A stretch of DNA of 51,287 nucleotides from Phycisphaerales bacterium. GTDB lineage: Bacteria; Planctomycetota; Phycisphaerae; UBA1845; UTPLA1. The translations under genes and the position numbers were made by a program. The notes under the pieces were generated by a model. It had not been told where the DNA came from and did no database searches. It was given only the letters and a program-made list of their open reading frames with translations. The stretch is from contig JAKSDK010000587.1 of NCBI GenBank assembly GCA_022360095.1, positions 1-51,287 on the forward strand. Direction: 5' to 3'. Numbering within the stretch: position 1 is the stretch's first letter; each line of letters opens with the position of its first letter. Positions 44,763-51,287 of this stretch are shown one piece after another.

Positions 44763-46604
44763 CTAATCATGCGGCCGCAAGGTGGGGATTCCCTGTAGCG
44801 GTGTTTCAAGCTGGCGATCAACGGCTGTGAGCAGCGTGCCGTCAGCAACGATCCGCCGAACACGGCGGATATCTCCGTCAAGCGAACGGTCCTCGAACAT
44901 GGGCTTGGCTGTGTCGCGGACCTTTCGATACGCGGCGCCCGTGCCTCTGGACAGCTTGGCTGCAATGGCCGCTGGTCTGTCTTCGACCGCCTCTCTGAAC
45001 ACCGTCGCTTCTTTGCGCGATCGGTCCAAGTCGGCTTCGTGATTGATCGAATCCCGCGTCGCGTCCGGGTCGTCATAGGCCGGGACGGCCATCCGCCATT
45101 CGACGGCCTGGGCCGCCGTTAGAAGCTCGATCGCAAGAACCGCTTGCGCGTTGCCAAGGACTGTTCGCAGTTTTCTCGCGGCGACGGTCGACATGGCCAC
45201 GTGGTCCTCGACGTTTGCCGATGTAGGGATCGAATCCACAGAGGCCGGGTGAGAAAGGACCTTGTTCTCCGACACCAGACTGGCCGACGTGTACTGCGCA
45301 ATCATAAAACCGGAGTTCAGGCCGCCCATCGGAGCGAGATTCGCCGGCAGGTTTCGATTGTTATGCGGGTCCAGAAGCATCTGCGTCCGGCGCTCGGAAA
45401 TGTTGGCGAGTTCCGCCACCGCGATCGTCAGAAAATCCGCCGCCATGCCTATGGGCTGGCCGTGAAAGTTGCCGGCGGAATAGGAGAAATAGTCTTTTGC
45501 CTCCTGATACGGATCACACCCTTTCGGCAAATCGCAGGGAACGGCCTCCGGAAAAAACAACGGATTGTCCGTCGCGGCATTGATCTCGCGCTCAGCAACC
45601 ATCTTGGCATAGGCGACGGCATCACGGCTGGCCCCATGAACGGCGGGTGCGCATCGGAGCGAATACGCATCCTGAACGTCGCAAGTGCGATTCGTTCGCC
45701 GGGCATCGTACCCATTCAAAAGCGCCAGCAGATTGGCGGCGCTGTCCATCTGTCCGGGAAGCTGTCGGGCGGCGTGAACCTTCGGATCGAACGCTCGTGT
45801 GTTTCCGCAGAGCGCTTCGAGCGTCAGCGCGGCGGCAATGTCCGCCGTGTTCGCAAGGATCTGGGCCTCATGTACGCACAATGCCAGGATGGCGGAACAG
45901 AACATCGGACCGTTGGTTAATGCCAGACCTTCTTTATACGACGCCTTGATTCTAAGGGAATCGGGAAGCGCATCCGCCTTGAAAACTTCCGGAAAAGCCG
46001 TTCCGACGTGTTCGGAGCTTCGAACGCGATAGTAATGCCCCTCGCCGATCAGAACGGAAAACAAGTGGGCCAACGGACATAGATCACCGCTTGAGCCGAC
46101 CGAACCCTTTGTCGGAACGAGCGGAATGACGCCCTCGTTGAGCATCGCTTCGATACAGGCGACAAGTTCCGTACGAACGCCCGAATGACCTTTGAGAAAC
46201 GTGTTCATGCGCAGCACCAGCACCGCACGCACAACATCGGCGGAAAAATAGTTGCCCGGGTCTTCTTCGAGATCACTGTCGCCCACACCGGTCCGGTGGC
46301 TCAGCAGGATATTTCGCTGGAGGTCCTCCAACTCATTCGGATTGATTGGGACTTTTTTAAACTCGCCGAAACCGGTCGTAACGCCGTAGACATGCGGTAA
46401 CGGTTTGTGATGCGCCACTCCCCCACCGTTATCTTCAAACGCTTTCTTGTATCGATCGGCGATCTTCTGAATCTGCTCATGACCTTTGCGAACCCGGTCT
46501 AGTGCCGAGGACTCGCAACGGACTTTCACCAACGGATCTCGTGCGATCCGAACCAGATCATCAATGCGAAGTGCCGACCCATTCAGCGTGACGGGCTCAC
46601 CCAT
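44763..46604 (-). CDS. hutH: histidine/aromatic ammonia-lyase homologue
   Basis: 613 aa from the ATG at 46604 with GGAG 8 nt upstream; it overlaps the hisS stop by 8 bp. MIO-type lyase: VYGVTTGFG (Tyr73), the MIO-forming triad in GSVGSSGDLCPLAH (S171-S172-G173, where most have Ala first), NRNLPANLAP, GLNSGFMIAQYTSASLVSENK and HPASVDSIPTSANVEDHV. The C-terminal extension makes it about 100 aa longer than typical HutH. It would deaminate histidine or another aromatic amino acid. The close link to hisS and tRNA-His favours histidine. Gene symbol by family; substrate not proved. Confidence 0.85.
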   Translation of the reverse strand: MGEPVTLNGSALRIDDLVRIARDPLVKVRCESSALDRVRKGHEQIQKIADRYKKAFEDNGGGVAHHKPLPHVYGVTTGFGEFKKVPINPNELEDLQRNILLSHRTGVGDSDLEEDPGNYFSADVVRAVLVLRMNTFLKGHSGVRTELVACIEAMLNEGVIPLVPTKGSVGSSGDLCPLAHLFSVLIGEGHYYRVRSSEHVGTAFPEVFKADALPDSLRIKASYKEGLALTNGPMFCSAILALCVHEAQILANTADIAAALTLEALCGNTRAFDPKVHAARQLPGQMDSAANLLALLNGYDARRTNRTCDVQDAYSLRCAPAVHGASRDAVAYAKMVAEREINAATDNPLFFPEAVPCDLPKGCDPYQEAKDYFSYSAGNFHGQPIGMAADFLTIAVAELANISERRTQMLLDPHNNRNLPANLAPMGGLNSGFMIAQYTSASLVSENKVLSHPASVDSIPTSANVEDHVAMSTVAARKLRTVLGNAQAVLAIELLTAAQAVEWRMAVPAYDDPDATRDSINHEADLDRSRKEATVFREAVEDRPAAIAAKLSRGTGAAYRKVRDTAKPMFEDRSLDGDIRRVRRIVADGTLLTAVDRQLETPLQGIPTLRPHD

Positions 46605-48108
46605 GCGACTGCTCCACATCGGACAACATTTTTCGGACCGCGTCGACCAGTTCACCGCGCGGCGCTTCGATCTGCCCGGGACGTTCGCGTATCCATTCCT
46701 CGCGCTTCTCGATTTCCCCGGAGCGGGTCTTGCCGTGCATCAGGTTTTTCAGCGTCACGATGCCCTTATCCCTCTCATCGCTGCCATACATCAGGGCAAG
46801 CGGAATTTCCTGCTGATCGGCGTACTTCATCTGCTTACCGATCCCCTTCTTGCCGAGAAAAAGCTCGGCGGAAATCCCCGCGCGGCGAAGCTCGAACGTC
46901 AGTTCGAGGTAATCGTCCGTCATCGTGGAGTCAAGCGCAGTCACCAGCACCTGGGCCGTAGACTTCCGCGTCGGAATGCGGTTGAGTTCCAGCAGGGCGG
47001 CGAGAAGCCGGTCAACACCGATCGAGGCTCCGGTGGCGGGGATGCGCTCGCCAATGAAACGCGTCACCAGTTCGTCATAGCGCCCTCCCCCGAAAACGGA
47101 ACCGAATTGAGGCGCATCCACTAAGATTGCCTCGAAAACGGGACCGGTATAATAAGCGAGCCCTCGTGCAATACTCAGATCAATCACGGCTCGGTCTTCT
47201 TCATAACCCAGTTTGGCCAGTTGCCGAGACATGCCCGCCAGAACGTCGATCTCTTCCTCCGCTTCGGGGACCGGTCCGAAGACTTCACGCAACTGCCCCA
47301 GCACATCCTCACGGCCGTCGCCTTGAATGGCGAGGAACTTCTCAATCCGGTCAACCTGATCATTCGTCAGCCCGAGGCCCGGAATCCGATCGCCGGACTT
47401 ATCGGTGTAGCCGATCGTCAATTCCAGTCGCACCTTATCCGGGCCGATTTTGTCCAGCTTGTCCAGCACGCGAAAGACGTCTGAAGAGGATCGCGTTTCC
47501 GTTCGAGTGACGGGTCGGCCGATGCCGTCTTCTTCCTGAATCGAAACTTCGAATTGATCCGGAATCTCGGCATACTTCAACAGAAGATTCAGAATCTTCC
47601 GACTGGAAAAACGGACCCTGTAGGACCCGACCTTCAATGCCGTCAGCGTATCACACATCGCGGCGATGATTTCAACGTCTGCCACTTCCGAAGAGACGCC
47701 GACGGAATCCAGATCGAACTGAGTGAACTCTCGGAAGCGCCCGCGATCCGGCTTGTCAGCTCGCCAGACCGAAGCAACTTGATATCGACGAAACGGTCTG
47801 GGCAAGTCGCGATATTGCGAAATCACGCGAGCCAACGGCACGGTCAGATCGAAACGCAAACCCAGCGCCTCTTCATCAGAGTCGCGCCTCTTTTCCGGAT
47901 TCCGAACGTGGAAAATCGATTGCTGGGCTTCCGCCCCGGCAGAACCGGACAGCACATCCAAGTACTCGATCGCCGGCGTGCCCAGGGGAACAAAGCCATA
48001 TCGTTCATACACACCACGGATCGTATCGATCAGCCATTGACGCGCAGCCATCTGCTCCGGCAGCAAATCCCGAAGCCCGCGGAATACCCGAGGCTTGACT
48101 TTGGCCAT
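46597..48108 (-). CDS. hisS: histidyl-tRNA synthetase
   Basis: 503 aa from the ATG at 48108 (GGAGGG 9 nt upstream; an ATG at 48126 has none). Class II core: GLRDLLPEQMAARQ, GLRFDLTVPLARVISQY (motif 1 area), VWRADKPDRGRFREFTQFDLDSVG (motif 2), the histidine-A region ARGLAYYTGPVFE where the usual Asp is Ala, FGGGRYDELV and GASIGVDRLLAAL (motif 3). The longer, eukaryote/archaea-like architecture differs from the short E. coli type. It charges tRNA-His, whose gene is 48 bp upstream on the same strand. Confidence 0.95.
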   Translation of the reverse strand: MAKVKPRVFRGLRDLLPEQMAARQWLIDTIRGVYERYGFVPLGTPAIEYLDVLSGSAGAEAQQSIFHVRNPEKRRDSDEEALGLRFDLTVPLARVISQYRDLPRPFRRYQVASVWRADKPDRGRFREFTQFDLDSVGVSSEVADVEIIAAMCDTLTALKVGSYRVRFSSRKILNLLLKYAEIPDQFEVSIQEEDGIGRPVTRTETRSSSDVFRVLDKLDKIGPDKVRLELTIGYTDKSGDRIPGLGLTNDQVDRIEKFLAIQGDGREDVLGQLREVFGPVPEAEEEIDVLAGMSRQLAKLGYEEDRAVIDLSIARGLAYYTGPVFEAILVDAPQFGSVFGGGRYDELVTRFIGERIPATGASIGVDRLLAALLELNRIPTRKSTAQVLVTALDSTMTDDYLELTFELRRAGISAELFLGKKGIGKQMKYADQQEIPLALMYGSDERDKGIVTLKNLMHGKTRSGEIEKREEWIRERPGQIEAPRGELVDAVRKMLSDVEQSHG

Positions 48109-48156
48109 AGGACGAAGACCCTCCATGGAGAAAAATCGAAGGAGAAAGTTTCGAAC

Positions 48157-48230
48157 TACCGGCGCCGGGACTCGAACCCGAGACCTTCTGATCCACAGTC
48201 AGACGCTCTAGCCAACTGAGCTACACCGGC
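48157..48230 (-). tRNA. tRNA-His (GTG)
   Basis: A full cloverleaf on the minus strand: acceptor GCCGGTG (with CGCCGGT), D-arm GCTCAGTTGGCTAGAGC, anticodon arm TCTGA-CTGTGGA-TCAGA with anticodon GTG, and TTCGAGT T-loop. CCA is not encoded. Position -1 is T and position 73 is A, so the usual encoded G-1 and C73 of bacterial tRNA-His are both missing; G1 faces U72. Confidence 0.95.
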
Positions 48231-48595
48231 AAGATTTCCAACCGCTCCTGCCACATGGGTTGATAAAATCGGGCGTGTGAGCGGACATCCGATGATTATA
48301 ATCCAACTCCGGCGAGCGGAAAGTCGTTTTGAATCCACACTTTGTAATTTCGCCGGGCAATTTTCCACAACCGTCAGGACGAGCTCGTCTCCCCCGCTCG
48401 GCTGATCAGACGATCCGAAAAGCGGAGGCGGAGTCCGATAGGACCGACACATGAGACAGAGCGATTATGGCCGCGTTTTGACCAAGGGCCGCCTCCCTCC
48501 ATAGACTATTAGTAACAACGAGACGCCGTAACCCCGCAACCCGCGCGGCGCCAACCTCTTCCTCGCACCCAGAACAGCCTTTTGAGGAGTAGCAC
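48231..48595. other. divergent promoter region between tRNA-His and the pepsin-like gene
   Basis: About 365 bp. It should hold the tRNA-His/hisS promoter on the minus strand and the plus-strand gene promoter. No further gene is supported. Confidence 0.4.
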
Positions 48596-49864
48596 GTGAA
48601 GTCTCGACCACTGCCTCAAGTGTGCCTGATAACTTGCATTTTCGCACTGTTCGTCGCCGGCACCGGCTGCGATCCGGAGTACGACGTGCTGGTGACGCCA
48701 CCTCCGAGCGGCGGGGTCGAGTTGACCGTCAAATCGAGCATCGGCTTGATCGTGGACGGCAAGCTCAACGGCACGGACGCGAGCGTTTTCATCGACACGG
48801 GGACACTCCTGACCAATCTGGCCTCTCCCGCTGCGATCACCCGATTCGGGCTGGAGCCGGCCGGAGCCAATATTTTTGCAGGCGCGGAAGAAGGTGGAAT
48901 CGGCGTCTGCGGCGAAGCCGGAGCCGTCGTGATCGATCAAACGCTTTACAGGGCCGAGCGATTGGAACTCGGCACGGTTGTCGTCGAAAACGTCACGTTC
49001 ACCATTCTCCGCGAGGAAGACCACGATACGTTCGCGGAGGCGGGAGTCGATTTCATTCTGAATGCCGCTCTGATGGTCCAGATGGACTGGCGAGTCGATC
49101 AGGGAGGTCGGCGGCTGACGCTTTTCCCGTTGAACTCACGAACGCGTCCGGAAAACGTGGTCGATCTCGACGTCTTCGGCCCCACCGTTCCATTCGGACC
49201 TTACAAAATCGGCGCGATGACCCTGCAACTCACGCATGGCGACGGCTCGACACCCCCCCGCGAAACACTGATGGACACCGGAGCAGGCGTCGCCCTGGGT
49301 ATCGGACGGGAAATATTCGACACCAGCGGCTGGGACACTGCCTCGATCCGACTGGTGGACAAGGGCGTGATCGCCGCCGGTGCCTCCTGTCAGAGTAACC
49401 TGTTTCGCGCGCCTGAGGTGACTTTGGGTGCACAGTCGTACGCAAACGTGCTGACCATCATTCTACCCAATTCCGGCCAACTGTCCCTGGTCGGATACCC
49501 GTTCTTCGTGAACCATGAGTCCGTTTACGTCGCGCCGGGGCAGGCATGGATGGAACTCAACAAGGGCGGCAACACGGATGCCCTGTTTGCCAAGGACCTT
49601 CTCACATTTGGAATGGAATTCGCTTTCAATGATGAAGGATTCTACGAAGTTGTCACGGCTCGAGAAGGATTCAGCGCCGATCGGCAAGGCGTGAAAGCTG
49701 GCGATAAAGTCTTTCAGATCAACGGCGTCGACGTGAACACGCTCGAAGGCAAGGCTTTGCTTTTTGGAGAAGGACCGTTGCTGGAAGGCCGGGCAACGTT
49801 CCTCATCGAAGATGCAACCGGCGTGCAAAGAAATCTGGAATTGGAATCAGAAATCTTGCTTTGA
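48596..49864 (+). CDS. lipoprotein with two pepsin-like DTG motifs and a PDZ domain
   Basis: 422 aa, GTG start with GAGGAG upstream. Signal and lipobox AGTGC (Cys25), then two lobes each with a catalytic-type DTG: VFIDTGT (Asp67) and LMDTGAG (Asp227). The two-lobe arrangement with one Asp each recalls bilobal pepsins more than dimeric retropepsins. A PDZ-like domain lies at about 335-415 (ADRQGVKAGDKVFQINGVDV). This may be a membrane-tethered periplasmic aspartic protease (inference). Confidence 0.8.
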   Translation: MKSRPLPQVCLITCIFALFVAGTGCDPEYDVLVTPPPSGGVELTVKSSIGLIVDGKLNGTDASVFIDTGTLLTNLASPAAITRFGLEPAGANIFAGAEEGGIGVCGEAGAVVIDQTLYRAERLELGTVVVENVTFTILREEDHDTFAEAGVDFILNAALMVQMDWRVDQGGRRLTLFPLNSRTRPENVVDLDVFGPTVPFGPYKIGAMTLQLTHGDGSTPPRETLMDTGAGVALGIGREIFDTSGWDTASIRLVDKGVIAAGASCQSNLFRAPEVTLGAQSYANVLTIILPNSGQLSLVGYPFFVNHESVYVAPGQAWMELNKGGNTDALFAKDLLTFGMEFAFNDEGFYEVVTAREGFSADRQGVKAGDKVFQINGVDVNTLEGKALLFGEGPLLEGRATFLIEDATGVQRNLELESEILL

Positions 49865-50459
49865 GCGGATCACGTTCATTCCGCAATGCCCGAAAACGCC
49901 GCAATCATCACGTCCGAATTTCATCTCCTCAGACAGCCCTATATTCACCTTGAGAACAAACCAAAGACCGATCGTTTCATCGTGTCAATTTCGTCCGATT
50001 ACGGGGCGGGCCTCCATGGTCCTCAAATATTACGAACGTCTTAAAAGACAACGATCACGATGGTCGACTTATCGCCACTAACAACCAAAGCGGACGACTT
50101 ATCGCTTGCCTTAAAATCCACACGCGGCTAGAATCAAAGTGCTGGAACATTGAAGGCGTCGCTCTTTTTCCAATAAAGAATGATGTCACACAGGGGGGCA
50201 AAGGTTTTAGCCATCGCTTGCGATGCACCTGAGGGGGGACACTCACAAATCCGCAGGAACATAGTCGGTCCGTCCAGACCATTCACGGTCTTTGGGCGAA
50301 TCTCGCATAAGGCTGCCTAAGTCATCCTTTGCCATGCCGAGTGTGCACCTGCCTTTCCAATAGCGAATTCATTCTCCTGTAGTCAGATAAGTGACCGACG
50401 GTGTGCACTTTGACACGCCGGCCTAGTTAAACGGAAGTTTTTTTGAAAGGGTTTTTATT
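49865..50459. other. intergenic region before the last gene
   Basis: About 595 bp, without a supported gene. A short repeat, GTGTGCAC followed by T-containing sequence, occurs near 50340 and 50400 and may be a regulatory site of the next gene; this is not supported further. Confidence 0.4.
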
Positions 50460-51287
50460 ATGGAACGGTTACGTTTGTTGTGTATGACACTTATTTTGAC
50501 CGTTGCGGTCGGAATGGCTCCGGCCCGCGGTCAAACATGCACGTCCGATCTCTGTCCGCCCGGCACGATCCCCATTGAAGATTCCGAAGGAAACTTCGCT
50601 GGGTGGTGCGTATCCGCATCCGTGCCGCTCAACAACGTCTCGATCGTGACTGACCTGATCGATTTCGAGAACGACTTCGCCGTGATCGAGATCAGCAAGG
50701 AATTCCAGGACGGACCGGCTTTCGGCGTTGTGCCGCCGGTCAATCTTGACTTCGTGCAGGTCTGCTCGGACGAGGAAACGGTCAGCATGATCGTTATCGC
50801 CGACGAGGTCATCAACAACAACTCCGGCGTCGATTGGACCAGCTTCGAGTTCATCGTGCTTGGTGACAACGCTTGGATCAATGTGGACCAGTCCTCCGAC
50901 TTTGAGGTCGATCCGTTTCTCAACAAGACGTTTAGCGATTTCCGCGATGCTCCGACCAATAACCAAGCCCGACTTCTAACCTTCAACAGCGGGCTTGTTC
51001 CGAACGGTAGCGTTATCTTCCCCGGCACCGGCACGGCGGCGTTGAAGGTCGGGATCGACCTTTCCAGTGACGCACCGGCTTCCTTCGTGATCAAAGAGCA
51101 GCCGAAGTTCGGCGAAGAATGCAACGGCAGCATTGCAGGTTGCGTGATCTGTCTTCAGGACGATCAGATCGATCACCTCGAAGGCATCACCGTCCGGGCA
51201 TTCCAGGACGACGTCGAAGTCGGCTCCGCCGTGACGGATGCCAACGGTCAGTACACCATCAGTGGCCTGGACTTCGGCGACCATACC
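50460..51287 (+). CDS. secreted protein, 3' end cut by the window
   Basis: The frame is open for 276 codons from the ATG at 50460 to the last base, and no stop occurs, so the gene continues. The signal peptide (about 1-25, ending PARGQ) leads to a mostly beta region with no recognised family. The last part, LEGITVRAFQDDVEVGSAVTD, then GQYTISGLDFGDHT, is the start of a carboxypeptidase-regulatory or Cna-B-like repeat, so more such modules may follow. Likely exported. Confidence 0.8.
   Translation, partial: MERLRLLCMTLILTVAVGMAPARGQTCTSDLCPPGTIPIEDSEGNFAGWCVSASVPLNNVSIVTDLIDFENDFAVIEISKEFQDGPAFGVVPPVNLDFVQVCSDEETVSMIVIADEVINNNSGVDWTSFEFIVLGDNAWINVDQSSDFEVDPFLNKTFSDFRDAPTNNQARLLTFNSGLVPNGSVIFPGTGTAALKVGIDLSSDAPASFVIKEQPKFGEECNGSIAGCVICLQDDQIDHLEGITVRAFQDDVEVGSAVTDANGQYTISGLDFGDHT

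Noticed and set aside
48156..48452. Minus-strand ORF of 98 aa over the tRNA
   Set aside because: It covers the tRNA-His gene and has no coding evidence.

Overview
The window looks like a chromosomal segment of a planctomycete, most likely a Phycisphaerae-type lineage. This is inferred from gene content: very large secreted proteins built from Cys-rich and NGIPDEC-type calcium-binding repeats, an FG-GAP propeller ending in a dockerin-like module, a Tricorn protease, diderm/LPS genes (kdsC, OstA-like), spermidine synthesis by speD/speE, and many long solitary genes. The DNA is moderately GC-rich, with two visibly AT-richer islands at about 7.2-8.9 kb and 18.5-19.6 kb.

Layout. 0-5.3 kb: two tandem, paralogous, secreted Cys-rich repeat proteins with a nearly identical C-terminal tail (motif, membrane helix, Arg cluster), then a 50-aa hydrophobic peptide, a strong shared terminator and a 70-aa lipoprotein-like peptide. 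5.7-7.1 kb: MoaB/Mog-like protein and a rhomboid protease. 7.2-8.9 kb: an AT-rich unit encoding a TIR/deoxyribosyltransferase-like protein. 9.4-11 kb: two more tiny lipoprotein-like peptides and an outer-membrane barrel. 11.5-18.2 kb: Tricorn, VOC, DUF3592-like, DUF983, SPFH and SDR proteins. 18.5-19.6 kb: a putative defence pair, DUF4231/SLATT 2TM protein plus ThsB-like TIR protein, downstream of dnaK (19.7-21.6 kb). 21.9-25.5 kb: two bacterial PH-domain membrane proteins, convergent with speD-speE. 26-31 kb: a FixJ-like regulator, kdsC and a giant LptC/OstA-like protein. 31.7-35.3 kb: sugar isomerase-like protein, c-type cytochrome, zinc-ribbon/VWA-like protein and SppA. 35.8-40.4 kb: seven-bladed FG-GAP protein and a TPR membrane protein. 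40.4-42.5 kb: MacB/FtsX-type ABC transporter with, translationally coupled, a SelW/Rdx-family gene containing an in-frame TGA. 42.6-44.5 kb: LuxR-type protein, methyltransferase and a lipoprotein. 44.7-48.2 kb: a histidine-centred cluster of tRNA-His, hisS and a histidine ammonia-lyase homologue. 48.6 kb to the end: a pepsin-like/PDZ lipoprotein and the start of a secreted protein cut by the window edge.

Most notable: (1) a selenoprotein gene that a standard caller breaks, with a fitting SECIS-like hairpin just after the TGA; (2) a group of 32-70 aa lipoprotein-like peptides that are usually unannotated; (3) a putative C-terminal sorting tag shared by two repeat proteins, with a rhomboid protease 1.6 kb away; (4) two candidate conflict/defence units; (5) a tRNA-His that lacks an encoded G-1 and C73, next to an atypical HisRS. 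All family calls are made by eye; no searches were run.
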